Positions 21,431-33,297 of a stretch of DNA of 64,000 nt are shown here, piece after piece. Made by a program: the position numbers and the translations under genes. The DNA is taken from assembly GCF_021026095.1 (NCBI RefSeq), contig NZ_JAJNCU010000008.1, positions 182,497 to 246,496 of the forward strand, given 5' to 3'. The notes under the pieces are model-generated. The model had not been told where the DNA came from, searched no databases, and saw nothing but the letters and a program-made list of their open reading frames with translations. This stretch comes from Salinicoccus halitifaciens. Lineage in GTDB: Bacteria; Bacillota; Bacilli; Staphylococcales; Salinicoccaceae. Every line of letters starts with the position of its first letter. Position 1 is the first letter of the stretch.

Positions 21431-21462
21431 AAAAGAAGGCAAAACATTTCAGTTTGCCTTCT
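21431..21462 (-). terminator. terminator after trxB
   Basis: Stem GAAGGCAAA / TTTGCCTTC (21436-21462) with a 9-base loop, then CTTTTTGCTTTG on minus. It lies 8 bases after the trxB stop and ends the hprK-lgt-acyltransferase-TPR-trxB series. Confidence 0.88.
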
Positions 21463-21469
21463 TCAGCGG

Positions 21470-22429
<960 letters not shown>

Positions 22430-22483
22430 TCAGTTGTCATTTCATACCATTCAATATTATAAACATTTCCAAGGGCATTTTCA

Positions 22484-23905
22484 TCATATCTGCTTGATCA
22501 TTCCGATCGCTTTGTTCAGCCTGTATGAAGTGATCCCGAATTCTTCCGTCATGCTTTTTTTCGTGATCTTTCTGCCCTTTGGATATAAATAAACCGTCGC
22601 TGCAACGAGCGAGGCAATATCTTCAAAATCTTTGATCCTGTCGTATAAAAGATGGAAAGTGTCAATCCACTGCAGCAGATCTTCATCCCCCTCATACCCG
22701 GCACCCCTCAATATCTCGAGGCCGCTGTGCATCTTCCCGAGCCTGACGAGCTTGACGCCCTGGAAAAGGAAAGTGACATACAGCTTTTCATAATCATCCA
22801 GCCCTTCGATCGTTTCCCATACAGTATGGCCGAGTATCGCTTCCCTCGGCCTGATGAGGTGCAGCTTGTAAAGGCCGAGCAGCCTCAGATGGACATCATC
22901 CTCATGAAGGTGGGTTTCGGCCGTGACGGTGATCAGATCCGCCGCCCGCTCTTTCTCCCAGGGGCTGTATACTTCACTGACCGCATGGAAGTTCTGCATC
23001 TTCTCCCAGAACATCCGCGCCTCTTCCTCCCGGCCTGTGTGATAGCTCGCAAAGCTCAGTGCATGCAGCAGCTGGAAGCTGATGTACTGCTGATTTTTAT
23101 ACAGCGGGTACAGGAGTTCATAAGATCTTGCGTACTGTTTAAGGAAGTTGAGCACAAGGCCGACTTTGAACCTGGAATCATCATCGAGCGGTTCGACCAC
23201 TTCCATCTTCTTCAAGTTGGCTTCAAATTCCGCCTCCCGGCCCGTATGGTAGTAGAGCAGCGTGAGATGGCTGAGGGCATGCATATCGGTCTTGTCCTCC
23301 ATGTGCAGCTGCCGCAGCAGTTCATATGCTTCATCAAATTTATTCAAAAACAGGTAGGCCATCGCCTTCAGGTTCCTGAAAGTGCGTTCCTCCTGAAGGT
23401 AGAGTGGGAGCATCGACAAGTATTCAAGCGATTCCTCTATGCGGGCGTTCATGAAGAGGTGCTGGAAGATGTGGTGGCTGACGAACCGCTCCGCTTCCTT
23501 CTCAACTTCCTCCTCATCCTCGATTGCGAGCTCGAACATGTCTTCGAGCTCCTCATGATACCCCGCCTCCGGGAAATGCTTCGCATATTCCACACCGAAC
23601 AGGAAAGCCTTATTGGGGTCGTTCGTGATGACGAACAGCTGGCTGAGTATAAAATAAAATTCAGCATCATATTGATGCTGAATGAATTTGTTGATCAGTA
23701 AATATTCAGCTTCAGCATGCCTTCCATTTTCTGCGAGCAGATATACATACTGTGACAAATAAGCGAGATTATCTTCATCTGCATTATATGCCTTCTCGAA
23801 GTTCTTCAGGGCATCGCCCTTTTTCTGCTGATCTATTTTTTTAAGTCCTTGATTGAAGTAAAACGAACCACTTTGATTGAAGGGGATTACTTTTCTATCA
23901 TTCAT
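22484..23905 (-). CDS. tetratricopeptide-repeat protein
   Basis: A 473-residue cytoplasmic protein made of TPR-like helical pairs across most of its length (clear repeats at about 15-45, 60-95 and 190-240), ending in a short helix-turn-helix-like segment (KKSMTEEFGITSYRLNKAIGMI). In staphylococci a TPR protein is encoded at this place, between trxB and lgt; its job is unknown. The start overlaps the acyltransferase gene by 8 bases. TPRs suggest a scaffold or a partner of the neighbouring envelope genes; this is inference. Confidence 0.8.
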   Translation of the reverse strand: MNDRKVIPFNQSGSFYFNQGLKKIDQQKKGDALKNFEKAYNADEDNLAYLSQYVYLLAENGRHAEAEYLLINKFIQHQYDAEFYFILSQLFVITNDPNKAFLFGVEYAKHFPEAGYHEELEDMFELAIEDEEEVEKEAERFVSHHIFQHLFMNARIEESLEYLSMLPLYLQEERTFRNLKAMAYLFLNKFDEAYELLRQLHMEDKTDMHALSHLTLLYYHTGREAEFEANLKKMEVVEPLDDDSRFKVGLVLNFLKQYARSYELLYPLYKNQQYISFQLLHALSFASYHTGREEEARMFWEKMQNFHAVSEVYSPWEKERAADLITVTAETHLHEDDVHLRLLGLYKLHLIRPREAILGHTVWETIEGLDDYEKLYVTFLFQGVKLVRLGKMHSGLEILRGAGYEGDEDLLQWIDTFHLLYDRIKDFEDIASLVAATVYLYPKGRKITKKSMTEEFGITSYRLNKAIGMIKQI

Positions 23906-24386
23906 TTATATTGCTCCTTATCACAAGTGGATTCCCATAACAGCTCGAATCATCCGGGATATCCTTCGACACGACGGCACCTGCACCGACGCTTGAATTA
24001 CTGCCGATGGTGACGCCCGGCAGGACGGTCACGTTTGCGCCGATCATCGTATTGTCCCCGATATGGACATCCCCGAGCCTGTATTCATCTACTAAATATT
24101 CATGGGTCAATATTACAGTATTATAACCGATTATGCTGTTGTTGCCAATGTGGATCCGCTCGGGGTGCATGAGGTCCGGCATCGCCTTATAGGCAAATGA
24201 GACCTTCTCCCCGAGATCCATCTTCAAAAATTTCCGGTACAGGAGGTGCTTCAGTTTTGTGGACGGGCAGTAACGCCCGATTTCGATGATGATGAAGTTT
24301 TTGACGACTTTAAAGAACGAGACCGTCCTGTACAGATTCCATAGTGGATTATATTTCCCGACTTTGTAGCGTGTCGTATTCCTCAT
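23898..24386 (-). CDS. hexapeptide-repeat acetyltransferase (YvoF-like)
   Basis: A 162-residue left-handed beta-helix acyltransferase. Hexapeptide repeats run from about residue 75 to 150 (IHIGNNSIIGYNTVIL, VHIGDNTMIGANVTVLPGVTIG), and the active-site His region ILTHEYL is near residue 93-99. Such enzymes transfer acetyl groups to sugars or other small acceptors; the acceptor here is not known. It starts 1 base after lgt and overlaps the TPR gene, an arrangement like Bacillus hprK-lgt-yvoD-yvoF. Confidence 0.85.
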   Translation of the reverse strand: MRNTTRYKVGKYNPLWNLYRTVSFFKVVKNFIIIEIGRYCPSTKLKHLLYRKFLKMDLGEKVSFAYKAMPDLMHPERIHIGNNSIIGYNTVILTHEYLVDEYRLGDVHIGDNTMIGANVTVLPGVTIGSNSSVGAGAVVSKDIPDDSSCYGNPLVIRSNINE

Positions 24387-24387
24387 A

Positions 24388-25296
24388 TCATTTCTTCCTT
24401 TTATGTTTCTTATTATGATTCTTGCTTACAGTCTGTCCTTTCGGTCCGGAACGTTTTTTCCGGCGTTTGCCGTCCGGATCGTAAATGCCGTCCACCTCAC
24501 CGTATTTCGGCAGGTTGTATTTATTGCTGCGGTAGATCCATATGGCGATGGCTATGATGATGGTGAGTATTGAAACGACCTGTGCGGTCCTGAGCAGGTC
24601 CCCGATCATCAGGCTGTCGGTGCGCATGCCTTCTATGAAGAAGCGGCCGACCGAGTAGTAGATCAGGTAGAGCAGCATCGTCTGGCCGATTTTGAGCTTC
24701 GGCCTGAGCAGCAGCAGGATGACGAAACCGATGATGTTCCATACCGATTCGTACAGGAATGTCGGATGGTAGTAGCTGCCGTCGATGTACATCTGGTTGA
24801 TGATGAATTCAGGGAGCATCAGTGATTCAAGGAAGCCCCGCGTCACTTCGCCGCCATGGGCCTCCTGGTTCATGAAGTTGCCCCATCTGCCGATCGCCTG
24901 CCCGAGGATCAGGCTCGGTGCCGCGATGTCCGCCACCTGGAAGAAGCTCAAGTTCTTCCTGCGGCAGTATATGAGGCCGGCGAGTATGCCCCCGATCAGC
25001 CCGCCGTGGATCGCCATGCCGCCTTCATTGACCATTATTATTGAGATCGGATCCTGAAGGTAGTAGTCCAGGTTGAACAGGACATAGTACAATCTCGCCC
25101 CGATCAGGGAGAATAATATTATGTAAAACATCAGATCGACGAACATGCCTTCAGGCATGTTCTTCTTATTCGCTTCCCGGTTCGCGATGAGGAAGCCGAT
25201 CAGCATGCCGAATGCTATGATGACACCGTACCATCTGAGGTCCAGCGGACCGAGGGAGATGAGCACGGGGTCGAGCGGCTGTATATTATAAATCAT
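24388..25296 (-). CDS. lgt: prolipoprotein diacylglyceryl transferase
   Basis: A 302-residue membrane enzyme with seven helices that attaches diacylglycerol from phosphatidylglycerol to the lipobox Cys of prolipoproteins. The Lgt signature [14 protein letters not shown] (about residues 140-153) and HGGLIGG (about 96-102) are intact. The C-terminus extends about 20 residues as a Lys/Arg-rich cytoplasmic tail ([11 protein letters not shown].., KKHKRKK). Its start overlaps hprK by 11 bases after a GGAGG site. The lipoproteins at 17.6, 47.8, 49.8 and 54.7 kb in this window are its expected substrates. Confidence 0.97.
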   Translation of the reverse strand: MIYNIQPLDPVLISLGPLDLRWYGVIIAFGMLIGFLIANREANKKNMPEGMFVDLMFYIILFSLIGARLYYVLFNLDYYLQDPISIIMVNEGGMAIHGGLIGGILAGLIYCRRKNLSFFQVADIAAPSLILGQAIGRWGNFMNQEAHGGEVTRGFLESLMLPEFIINQMYIDGSYYHPTFLYESVWNIIGFVILLLLRPKLKIGQTMLLYLIYYSVGRFFIEGMRTDSLMIGDLLRTAQVVSILTIIIAIAIWIYRSNKYNLPKYGEVDGIYDPDGKRRKKRSGPKGQTVSKNHNKKHKRKK

Positions 25297-26224
25297 TTTC
25301 CAGTCCTCCGTTGAGCTTGATCTGCTTGTTCAGCCGGTCATTGAATTCCGCCGCCGCGTCATACCCCATGTGGCGCAGGCGGTAGTTCATCGCGGCCACT
25401 TCGATGATGCCGGCGAGGCTTCTGCCCGGGCGGATCGGGATGGTCCGCATCTCGATTTCGGAATTCAATATCGAAAGTTTCTTCCTGTCGAGCCCGACCC
25501 TGTCATAATCCTTGCCCTTCTCCCAGGGCTCCAGGTTGACGTTCAGCATGATCCTCTTCTCCGCCAGTATGCAGCCTGCCCCGAACAGGGTCATCACATT
25601 GATGATTCCGAGGCCGCGTATTTCAAGCAGGTTCTGGATGAGCTTCGGCGCACTGCCCATCAGGACGTTATCCGAGACTTCCTTGATTTCCACGTTGTCA
25701 TCGGCGACCAGGCGGTGCCCGTTCTTCACCAGTTCAAGTGCGGTTTCACTCTTGCCGATGCCGCTCTCCCCGGTGATCAGCACACCGATCCCGTATACAT
25801 CGACGAGCACCCCATGCATGTTCGTCTCCGGCGCCAGCGCTTTTTCGAGATAGTTTGAAAGCTTTGAGTAAAACGTTGTCGTGTTGGCATCGGTGACAAG
25901 GAGGGGTGTGTTGCTGGCGTTACATGCTTCTATCAGCTCCAGCGGCGGGGGCAGCTGACGGGCCAGCACGATGCATGGCGTCTCCTTGCGGCAGAGGCGT
26001 TTCGAGCGGTCTTCGCGGTCTTTATCCGTAAGCATCCTCTCGAAGAATGAGATCTCCGTCATACCGAGGATCTGCACCCGGTCCGATGAATAGTGGGAGA
26101 AATAGCCCCCGATTTCCAGTGCCGGACGTGATATATCGTAATTTTTGATTTCGTTGGTCAGACCGTCATTGCCCGCCACCACCTTCAAAGTGAACTGTTC
26201 AACCAGTTCGTGTACCGTCAACAT
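25286..26224 (-). CDS. hprK: HPr kinase/phosphorylase
   Basis: A 312-residue bifunctional enzyme that phosphorylates and dephosphorylates Ser46 of HPr, thereby setting CcpA-dependent carbon catabolite control. The N-terminal MurF-like domain (1-125) is followed by the catalytic domain with His137 in NMHGVLVDV, Walker [10 protein letters not shown] (152-160) and the HprK signature [12 protein letters not shown] (about 200-211). The open frame runs 33 codons upstream, but those codons read through a terminator; the ATG at 26224 with AGAGGTG 6 bases before it is the real start. First gene of hprK-lgt-yvoF-TPR-trxB. Confidence 0.97.
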   Translation of the reverse strand: MLTVHELVEQFTLKVVAGNDGLTNEIKNYDISRPALEIGGYFSHYSSDRVQILGMTEISFFERMLTDKDREDRSKRLCRKETPCIVLARQLPPPLELIEACNASNTPLLVTDANTTTFYSKLSNYLEKALAPETNMHGVLVDVYGIGVLITGESGIGKSETALELVKNGHRLVADDNVEIKEVSDNVLMGSAPKLIQNLLEIRGLGIINVMTLFGAGCILAEKRIMLNVNLEPWEKGKDYDRVGLDRKKLSILNSEIEMRTIPIRPGRSLAGIIEVAAMNYRLRHMGYDAAAEFNDRLNKQIKLNGGLENDL

Positions 26225-26284
26225 GTAATCACCTCTTGAATTCCTAATGTTATGTATCATCTTACCCCAAAAACAGCCGCAGCA

Positions 26285-26312
26285 AAATAAAAAGGGCCGG
26301 AATATCCCGGCC
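26285..26312 (-). terminator. terminator between DUF4097 gene and hprK
   Basis: Stem GGCCGGG / CCGGCCC-type (26294-26312) with a 5-base loop, then TTTTTATTTTG on minus. It separates the uvrA-DUF4097 unit from hprK. Confidence 0.85.
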
Positions 26313-26326
26313 TTTTTCATCAATCA

Positions 26327-27520
26327 TCAACTTCTGTGCAAAGTTACACTGCCGAACTTTGTGCTGACTTCTATGAACAGTCCGGGCTCATCCGAATCAT
26401 TCACAAGCATCAATTCCTTCAGGCCGAAGTCCTGGTGTTTCATGAACCTCGCGTCCACTTCAGGCGGATAGTTCAGCTGACCCACCACGGTTGAAAGCCT
26501 GCCTTCCAGCGGGCGTCCCTGCGGGATGCTCAAATTGACGCTGCCCATGTTGGTGGTGATCGTGGCGGATTCCGTCGTGCTCTGGAGCGTCATGTTCACG
26601 GAACCGTTGGCCGACACCGTGATGTCCTTTGCATTGAACTGATCGGTATTGATCGTTCCGACCATCGATATCAGCTCCACATTGCCGTAAGCGCCCCTTT
26701 CAACGGAGATGTTCCCTTTTGAAGTCCGGACGAAGGCGTTATCCGTCACCGTATCTTCAAGTTTGACGTTGCCGTTCAGCACATCGACCGTGAGATCCTT
26801 GATTTCCTGGTCTTTCAGGAAGATGTTGCCGTTCGAACCGGTCACGATCATCCGCCTTATGTTCTCCGGGCTCAGGTTGAGTTCGACATTCACTTTCGCC
26901 GCCCGGATATCCGAGACGATGATCAGCTCATCATTTTTGACTTCACATATGATGTCCTGGAAGTAGTTCCTTTTGGTGTCGAGCTTCCTGTAGAAAGGCG
27001 TCACTTCAAATTTTGCAGTCTGCACGCGGTCCGTCGGCACGATCTTGATGTCGCCGTTCGTGATATCGAGTGATATCGAAGAGAACGGTTCATCCAGTGT
27101 TTCGATCAGCCGGTTTTTTGCACCGCCTGAAAACACCGAATCGAAGTTCGTGTTTTTGACGGAATCGAAGGCGCGCTCCACGGATTTGAACACCTGTGAG
27201 GCCTGCTGGTTGCTGTCGAACCTCGTCCTCATATCCTGATATGTCCTGCTGGCCCGCTCATTGACGTCCTTGTAGGTCTTGTTCAGTTTATCAGGCTTCA
27301 CGTATTTGTTGACCTCACCCATGAACTGCTGGAAGAGGTCGTTGACCATCCCGCCGTCCCAGTACTCATCACCGGTCTTCTTCTTCTGCTCAGCGTCATC
27401 TGCGGAAGTCGACTGGTCCGTATTTTCCCTCTTGTCCATGGTTTCCATGAGGCGTATGGCTTCTTCGGAAGTGATCTTGCCCTCTTCTAACATCTTCAAA
27501 ATACGTTCTTTACTGTCCAT
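26327..27520 (-). CDS. DUF4097 beta-strand-repeat protein (YvlB-like)
   Basis: A 397-residue protein. An N-terminal short helical domain ([25 protein letters not shown], residues 4-28) as in Bacillus YvlB is followed by a charged, helical linker (about 30-125) and a DUF4097 right-handed beta-helix (about 145-390) made of many short valine/asparagine-rich strands ([21 protein letters not shown]). In Bacillus yvlB lies near uvrA and hprK as well, in a membrane-stress operon with yvlC and yvlD, which are absent here. It starts 10 bases inside the uvrA end. Function unknown; a cytoplasmic adaptor for envelope stress is a guess. Confidence 0.85.
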   Translation of the reverse strand: MDSKERILKMLEEGKITSEEAIRLMETMDKRENTDQSTSADDAEQKKKTGDEYWDGGMVNDLFQQFMGEVNKYVKPDKLNKTYKDVNERASRTYQDMRTRFDSNQQASQVFKSVERAFDSVKNTNFDSVFSGGAKNRLIETLDEPFSSISLDITNGDIKIVPTDRVQTAKFEVTPFYRKLDTKRNYFQDIICEVKNDELIIVSDIRAAKVNVELNLSPENIRRMIVTGSNGNIFLKDQEIKDLTVDVLNGNVKLEDTVTDNAFVRTSKGNISVERGAYGNVELISMVGTINTDQFNAKDITVSANGSVNMTLQSTTESATITTNMGSVNLSIPQGRPLEGRLSTVVGQLNYPPEVDARFMKHQDFGLKELMLVNDSDEPGLFIEVSTKFGSVTLHRS

Positions 27521-30362
27521 GATTAACCTCCTGATGGTTTCTGTTCAACCATTTTTTTAGATGATGCCCCGTATGGCTCTCCGGCTCGTTTATGACATCT
27601 TCAATTGTACCATCAACGACAATTGTTCCGCCACCGACACCACCTTCAGGACCCAGATCGATGATATTATCCGCCACTTTGATCACATCGAGGTTGTGTT
27701 CGATGATGATCACCGTGTCCCCGTTGTCCACCAGCCTCTGGAGCACTTTGATCAGCTTCCCTATGTCCTCGGAATGGAGGCCGGTCGTCGGTTCGTCCAG
27801 TATATAAAGCGAGCGCCCGTTCGAGCGTTTGTGCAGTTCGGAGGCAAGCTTGACACGCTGCGCCTCCCCGCCCGACAGCGTCGTCGCCGGCTGTCCGAGG
27901 CGGACATAACCGAGGCCGACATCGACGAGCGTCTTGATCTTGCGCTTGATCTTCGGGAGGTTTTCAAAGAAGTAGAATGCTTCTTCCGCCGTCATTTCAA
28001 GGACGTCCGCAATGCTCTTATCCTTGTATTTGACTTCGAGCGTCTCACGGTTGTAACGTTTGCCGTCGCACACTTCACACGGTACGAAGACATCGGGGAG
28101 GAAATGCATCTCGATCTTGATGATGCCGTCGCCCCTGCAGGCCTCGCAGCGTCCGCCCTTCACGTTGAAGCTGAACCGGCCTTTCTGGTAACCGCGCACT
28201 TTCGCTTCATTCGTCTGTGCGAACACATCCCGGACATCGTCGAAGACACCCGTATATGTCGCCGGGTTGCTCCGCGGCGTCCGGCCGATCGGCGACTGGT
28301 CGATGTCGATGATCTTCTCGAGTTTGTCGGGCATCGTGATGCTGTCATGTTCGCCAGGAATCTGCTTGGATTTATACAGCTCCTGATGCAGCGCCTTATA
28401 GACGATTTCGTTGATGAGTGTGCTCTTGCCGGACCCTGATACGCCCGTCACAAGGTTCATCACGCCCATCGGTATATCCACATCGATGTTCTTCAGATTG
28501 TTTTCGCGCGCACCCCTGATGCGGATCATCCGCTCAGGGTCGGGCTTGCGGTAGTCTTCCGGAAGCGGTATTTGGCGCTTCCCGCTCAAATAAAGGCCCG
28601 TGATCGAATTATCATCATGCATGACTTCTTCAGGCGTGCCGGAAGCCATGATCTCCCCGCCGTGCTCACCTGCACCCGGTCCGATGTCGATCAGATAGTC
28701 GCTTGCAAGCATCGTGTCCTCGTCGTGCTCGACGACGATCAGGGTGTTGCCGAGGTCCCGCATATCCTTCAATGTGCTGATGAGGCGCTCATTGTCCCGC
28801 TGATGGAGGCCGATCGAAGGTTCATCCAGGATGTATAATACGCCGCTCAATCTAGAGCCGATCTGTGTTGCCAGACGGATGCGCTGTGCCTCGCCGCCGG
28901 ATAACGTACCGCTTCTCCGGTTCAATGTCAGATAATCGAGCCCCACATTCCGGAGGAACAGGAGCCTTTCATTGATCTCCTTCAGTATCGGTGCCGCGAT
29001 GGAGCGGTTCTGACGTGACAGCTCAAGGTCGCTGAAAAAGGCCAGTGCATCATTGACAGGCTGGTCGACGCTTTCACCGATATGGCGCCCGTCAACTTTG
29101 ACGGCCAGCGCCTCATCACTGAGGCGGTAACCTTTACATGACTGGCATGCCGTCTCCCGCATATAGCGGCTCATGACGTCCCGCGTATATTCGGAAGGGC
29201 TCTCCCGGTATCTGCGTTCTATATTGTTGACGACACCTTCAAACGGCATCTTCCTCGTCCGCTCAACGCCGTTCTCCTGCCTGAACCTGTAAGTGACGAC
29301 TTCACCTTTCGCACCGTACAATAAAAGATTCTTTTCCTTCCTGCTGAGCGCCTTGAAAGGTGTGCCCATATCGATGTTGAAATGCTCGCATGTCTGCTTC
29401 AAAAGCTGCGGATAATAGCCGGAGGAGATCGGTTCCCACGGGACGAGGGCACCCTCTTCAAGCGTGAGTCCGTCATCCGGGATGACGAGCTTCTCGTTCA
29501 CCGCCATCTTCATCCCGAGCCCGTCACATTCTTTACATGCACCGTACGGCGCATTGAATGAAAACAGCCTCGGCTCCATTTCAGGCACCGTGAAGCCGCA
29601 CAGCGGGCAGGCGTAGTTTTCCGAGAAGAACATATCCTCCCCGTCGATGACATTGATCACGATATTGCCTTCACCTTTTTCGAGCGCTGTCTGAAGCGAA
29701 TCGCCCAGGCGTGCTTCCACACCGTCGCGCACGACGAGACGGTCGATGACGAGCTCGATGTTGTGCTTCTGGTTTTTATTGAGTTCAGGCACTTCTTCGA
29801 TATCATAAATCTCCCCGTCGACGAGCACCCTTGCGAAACCTTCCTTGCTCAGGGATTCCAGCAGTTTCTTATGCTGGCCCTTCCTGCCGTGGATGATCGG
29901 TGCGAACACCTGGATCTTTGACCGTTCAGGCAGTTCCATCACACGGTCCACCATTTCCTGGACCGTCTGGGAGCTGATTTCGACACCGTGGTTCGGACAG
30001 TACGGCGTGCCTGCACGCGCATACAGCAGTCTCAGGTAATCGTAGATTTCAGTGATGGTCGAAACCGTCGAACGCGGGTTGTTGCTCGTCGTCTTCTGGT
30101 CGATCGCGATGGCGGGCGAGAGCCCTTCGATCGAATCGACATCGGGCTTTTCCATCTGCCCCAGAAACTGCCGGGCATATGCGCTCAATGATTCGACATA
30201 GCGCCGCTGGCCTTCTGCATAGATGGTGTCGAAGGCGAGCGATGATTTCCCTGAGCCTGAAAGTCCCGTAATGACGATGAGCTGGTCACGCGGGATCTCG
30301 ACGTCGATATCTTTTAAGTTATGCTGTCTTGCACCTTTGATGCTTATATTTTTATTTTTCAT
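27510..30362 (-). CDS. uvrA: excinuclease ABC subunit A
   Basis: A 950-residue damage sensor of nucleotide-excision repair, full length. It contains two ABC ATPase halves, Walker [15 protein letters not shown] near residue 32 and [13 protein letters not shown] near 640, two ABC signatures SGGEAQR, and zinc modules with CPLCGF.. and [12 protein letters not shown]. It loads UvrB onto lesions. The frame can start at a GTG at 30371, but the ATG at 30362 has AGAAGG 8-9 bases before it, 5 bases after the uvrB stop, and is preferred. It is co-transcribed with uvrB, hence under the same LexA site. Confidence 0.98.
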   Translation of the reverse strand: MKNKNISIKGARQHNLKDIDVEIPRDQLIVITGLSGSGKSSLAFDTIYAEGQRRYVESLSAYARQFLGQMEKPDVDSIEGLSPAIAIDQKTTSNNPRSTVSTITEIYDYLRLLYARAGTPYCPNHGVEISSQTVQEMVDRVMELPERSKIQVFAPIIHGRKGQHKKLLESLSKEGFARVLVDGEIYDIEEVPELNKNQKHNIELVIDRLVVRDGVEARLGDSLQTALEKGEGNIVINVIDGEDMFFSENYACPLCGFTVPEMEPRLFSFNAPYGACKECDGLGMKMAVNEKLVIPDDGLTLEEGALVPWEPISSGYYPQLLKQTCEHFNIDMGTPFKALSRKEKNLLLYGAKGEVVTYRFRQENGVERTRKMPFEGVVNNIERRYRESPSEYTRDVMSRYMRETACQSCKGYRLSDEALAVKVDGRHIGESVDQPVNDALAFFSDLELSRQNRSIAAPILKEINERLLFLRNVGLDYLTLNRRSGTLSGGEAQRIRLATQIGSRLSGVLYILDEPSIGLHQRDNERLISTLKDMRDLGNTLIVVEHDEDTMLASDYLIDIGPGAGEHGGEIMASGTPEEVMHDDNSITGLYLSGKRQIPLPEDYRKPDPERMIRIRGARENNLKNIDVDIPMGVMNLVTGVSGSGKSTLINEIVYKALHQELYKSKQIPGEHDSITMPDKLEKIIDIDQSPIGRTPRSNPATYTGVFDDVRDVFAQTNEAKVRGYQKGRFSFNVKGGRCEACRGDGIIKIEMHFLPDVFVPCEVCDGKRYNRETLEVKYKDKSIADVLEMTAEEAFYFFENLPKIKRKIKTLVDVGLGYVRLGQPATTLSGGEAQRVKLASELHKRSNGRSLYILDEPTTGLHSEDIGKLIKVLQRLVDNGDTVIIIEHNLDVIKVADNIIDLGPEGGVGGGTIVVDGTIEDVINEPESHTGHHLKKWLNRNHQEVNHGQ

Positions 30363-30367
30363 AGAGT

Positions 30368-32338
30368 TCACCCTTCTGCCTGGAGTTCAAACAGTGCATC
30401 GCGCAGCTCTGAAGCCGTTTCGAAGTCGAGGTCCTTGGCCGCCTGCTTCATTTCGCGCTCGAGCTGTTCCATTGTTTTCTCTCTTTCTTTCTTCGTCATC
30501 TTCTTCCGCTTGCCTGACGATTTTTCCCTGTCTTCCTTGACTTCAATTTCTGCGCTGATCGCTTCCCTGACATCCTTCTTGATGGTCGTCGGTGTGATGC
30601 CGTGTTCTTCATTGTAGGCTTTCTGGATTTCACGGCGCCTTGATGTTTCATCCAATGCATACTGCATGGAGTCGGTGATCTTGTCCGCATACATGATGAC
30701 GTGGCCCTCGCTGTTCCTCGCGGCACGCCCCATGATCTGTATCAGCGAGCGGTTCGAGCGGAGGAATCCTTCCTTGTCCGCATCGAGTATCGCCACAAGC
30801 GAGACTTCCGGTATATCGAGCCCTTCACGGAGCAGGTTGATGCCGACGAGCACGTCATAAGTGCCGAGCCGGAGTTCACGGATGATCTCGATCCGTTCGA
30901 GCGTCTTCACTTCCGAATGCAGGTACTGGACTTTCACGCCCGCCTCCTTCAGATAAGTGGTGAGGTCCTCTGACATCTTCTTCGTCAGTGTCGTGATCAG
31001 CACACGCTCATTGCGCTCGCTCCTTTTGACGATTTCCTCGAGCAGATCATCGATCTGGTGTTCGGTCGGACGGACATCAACGGTCGGATCGACCAGCCCG
31101 GTCGGACGGATGATCTGTTCGACCATCTTCTCGGTGTGTTCAAGCTCATACGGACCCGGCGTGGCCGAGACATACAGGAGCTGCTGGGCCTTCTCCTCGA
31201 ATTCACTGAACTGCAGCGGCCGGTTGTCGAGGGCGCTCGGCAGCCTGAAACCATGGTCCACGAGCACCTGTTTACGCGCCTTGTCCCCGTTGAACATCCC
31301 CCTGATCTGAGGGAGCGTCACATGGGACTCGTCGATCATGATGAGGAAATCATCGAAATAATCCATCAGCGTATACGGCGTCGAGCCCATCGGGCGCAGC
31401 GTCAGATGCACCGAGTAGTTTTCGATGCCGGAGCAGAACCCCATCTCCCGCATCATTTCAAGGTCGTAATTCGTCCTCTGTTCGAGTCGCTGGGCTTCGA
31501 GCAGTTTATTGTCGTCGCGCAGTTCCTTGAGGCGCTCCTCGAGTTCCTTTTCGATGCGCTCGATCGCCACGCGCATCTTCTCTTCACGCGTGACGAAGTG
31601 GGAGGCCGGGAATATGGCGAAGTGCTCCCTTTCATGGAGGACTTCCCCCGTCAGGTAATTGATCTCCCTGATGCGGTCGACTTCGTCACCGAAGAATTCA
31701 ACCCGGATGCACTGTTCATCACGGGAGGCCGGGAAGACTTCGACGATGTCGCCGCGCACCCGGAACGTCCCCCGCTGGAAGTCGATGTCATTCCTTGAAT
31801 ACTGGATGTCGACGAGCTTCCTTAAAAATTCGTTGCGGTCCATCTCCATGCCGACACGCACACTCACGACCATGTCGCGGTATTCTTCCGGATTACCGAG
31901 GCCGTATATGCAGCTGACCGAAGCGATGATGATGACATCATCCCTTTCGAATAAAGCGCTCGTTGCACTGTGCCTGAGCTTATCGATTTCGTCATTGATG
32001 GATGCATCCTTTTCGATGAATGTATCCGTGTGGGGCACGTATGCTTCAGGCTGGTAATAGTCATAATAACTTACAAAATACTCTACCCTGTTATTCGGGA
32101 AAAATTCTTTGAATTCGCCGTAAAGCTGTCCGGCGAGTGTTTTATTGTGCGCGATGATCAGCGTGGGCTTGCCCACCTTTTGGATGATCTGGCTCATAGT
32201 ATATGTTTTGCCGGTACCTGTGGCACCAAGGAGTGTCTGGTGCCGCTGGCCCGACTTGATCTGTCTTGTCAGTTCTTCGATTGCCTTGGGCTGGTCGCCT
32301 GCCGGCTCAAATTTGGAAACCAATTCAAAATTAGCCAT
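30368..32338 (-). CDS. uvrB: excinuclease ABC subunit B
   Basis: A 656-residue helicase-like repair protein. Walker [11 protein letters not shown] is near residue 39-48, the damage-probing beta-hairpin [12 protein letters not shown] near 92-103, helicase motifs including [14 protein letters not shown] and QIMGRAARN follow, and a C-terminal UVR coiled-coil domain (about 615-656) contacts UvrC. A GGAGG site precedes the ATG at 32338. A LexA box overlaps the -35 region of the candidate promoter upstream (32371-32411), placing uvrBA in the SOS regulon. Confidence 0.98.
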   Translation of the reverse strand: MANFELVSKFEPAGDQPKAIEELTRQIKSGQRHQTLLGATGTGKTYTMSQIIQKVGKPTLIIAHNKTLAGQLYGEFKEFFPNNRVEYFVSYYDYYQPEAYVPHTDTFIEKDASINDEIDKLRHSATSALFERDDVIIIASVSCIYGLGNPEEYRDMVVSVRVGMEMDRNEFLRKLVDIQYSRNDIDFQRGTFRVRGDIVEVFPASRDEQCIRVEFFGDEVDRIREINYLTGEVLHEREHFAIFPASHFVTREEKMRVAIERIEKELEERLKELRDDNKLLEAQRLEQRTNYDLEMMREMGFCSGIENYSVHLTLRPMGSTPYTLMDYFDDFLIMIDESHVTLPQIRGMFNGDKARKQVLVDHGFRLPSALDNRPLQFSEFEEKAQQLLYVSATPGPYELEHTEKMVEQIIRPTGLVDPTVDVRPTEHQIDDLLEEIVKRSERNERVLITTLTKKMSEDLTTYLKEAGVKVQYLHSEVKTLERIEIIRELRLGTYDVLVGINLLREGLDIPEVSLVAILDADKEGFLRSNRSLIQIMGRAARNSEGHVIMYADKITDSMQYALDETSRRREIQKAYNEEHGITPTTIKKDVREAISAEIEVKEDREKSSGKRKKMTKKEREKTMEQLEREMKQAAKDLDFETASELRDALFELQAEG

Positions 32339-32370
32339 AAATACGCCTCCGAAAAATATTCGTGTACTTT

Positions 32371-32411
32371 ATTTTAACAAAAAATGAGCATCAACGACAA
32401 ACATTTGTTCG
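32371..32411 (-). promoter_or_regulatory. LexA box and promoter of uvrBA
   Basis: CGAACAAATGTTTG (32398-32411) fits the Firmicutes LexA/DinR consensus CGAAC-N4-GTTCG with one mismatch. TTGTCG (32395-32400) and TAAAAT (32371-32376), 18 bases apart, form a candidate promoter; the box covers the -35 element, as expected for repression. Confidence 0.8.
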
Positions 32412-32418
32412 GTCATCT

Positions 32419-32655
32419 CTACTCATCTTCCACTTTATCTATATTGTATAATTCAACGAGCATATAGCCGATGACGATCGAGATCGCATCCAGATATATG
32501 ACCCATTCGGAGTTATAGAACCCTCTGTATATCGACACGGCGAACAGGATGAATGTCAGTATGACAGCCACATACTTGTTCCGCGTCAGCCTGGCGAAAA
32601 TCACCACCGTGACGGCGGGCGCGACCAGGGCCATCATATACCAGAACAGATCCAT
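32419..32655 (-). CDS. csbA: CsbA-like small membrane protein (DUF2198)
   Basis: A 78-residue protein with three hydrophobic helices (about 5-22, 28-45, 53-70) and an acidic C-terminus (KVEDE). It matches the small CsbA/DUF2198 proteins encoded directly upstream of uvrB in Bacillus and Staphylococcus; in Bacillus csbA is a sigma-B gene, and the molecular role is unknown. The ATG at 32655 follows AAGGAG in the end of the HD gene. It ends 80 bases before uvrB, in a gap that holds the LexA box. Confidence 0.85.
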   Translation of the reverse strand: MDLFWYMMALVAPAVTVVIFARLTRNKYVAVILTFILFAVSIYRGFYNSEWVIYLDAISIVIGYMLVELYNIDKVEDE

Positions 32656-32658
32656 ATA

Positions 32659-33297
32659 TCATAACTCCTTATTGAGGATCGACTCCGTGATGTCCAGGAG
32701 TTCGGTCTTCGGTATGAACGGTTCTTTCAGCATTTCGGTTAAAATATTATTGATGAAATCCTGCACGCATGCAAGATGCGAATACTGCTTGATCGTGATC
32801 AGGGAGTTCTCATACATTTCAAAGAAAAGCTTCTCGGGGTTCCTCTTTTGGATCTCCCCGAACGATTCATAGAGCAGGTCGACCTTATCCGCCACCGACA
32901 GTATCTGCCCTTCTATCGAATCATCCTTCCCTTCCTTCAGGCGCCTCTTGTATTCTTTCTGGTACGACTCCGGGAATTCCGCTTCGATGAACATGACCGT
33001 CATCGTCTCTTCGACTTCCCTGAAGAGGGTGTTGAGCTCACTTGATGCATACTTTACAGGTGTTTTGATGTCGCCTGTGAATATTTCAGGATAGTCATGG
33101 TTCAGGGCCTTCTCATACAGTACTTTCCAGTCGACCTCCGTGCCGTTATGTTCTTCGACCGTCCCGAGGTACTGGGCAATTTTCGTCACCTTAAAAGAAT
33201 GTGCTGCCACATTATGTTCCTGATATTTGAATTTTCCGGGACAGCGGATCAATTTTTCCAAATCATTCAAGCTTTTAAAATACTGATGCACACCCAT
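32659..33297 (-). CDS. HD-domain phosphohydrolase (YfbR-like 5'-nucleotidase family)
   Basis: A 212-residue HD-superfamily protein. The metal site is assembled by EHNVAAHSF (about 27-35), NHDYPEIFTGDIKTPVKY (about 67-84, with the HD pair) and a later Asp in SVADKVDLLYESF (about 134-146). This arrangement matches YfbR-type 5'-deoxynucleotidases, but the identity of the substrate is not proved. Its ATG overlaps the stop of the thioredoxin-like gene by one base (TGATG), so the two are coupled, and csbA follows 3 bases later. The order thioredoxin-HD-csbA-uvrB suggests a repair/stress transcript. Confidence 0.8.
   Translation of the reverse strand: MGVHQYFKSLNDLEKLIRCPGKFKYQEHNVAAHSFKVTKIAQYLGTVEEHNGTEVDWKVLYEKALNHDYPEIFTGDIKTPVKYASSELNTLFREVEETMTVMFIEAEFPESYQKEYKRRLKEGKDDSIEGQILSVADKVDLLYESFGEIQKRNPEKLFFEMYENSLITIKQYSHLACVQDFINNILTEMLKEPFIPKTELLDITESILNKEL

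Noticed and set aside
26225-26323. 33-codon N-terminal extension of hprK
   Set aside because: The codons run through a rho-independent terminator; the ATG at 26224 has a ribosome site.
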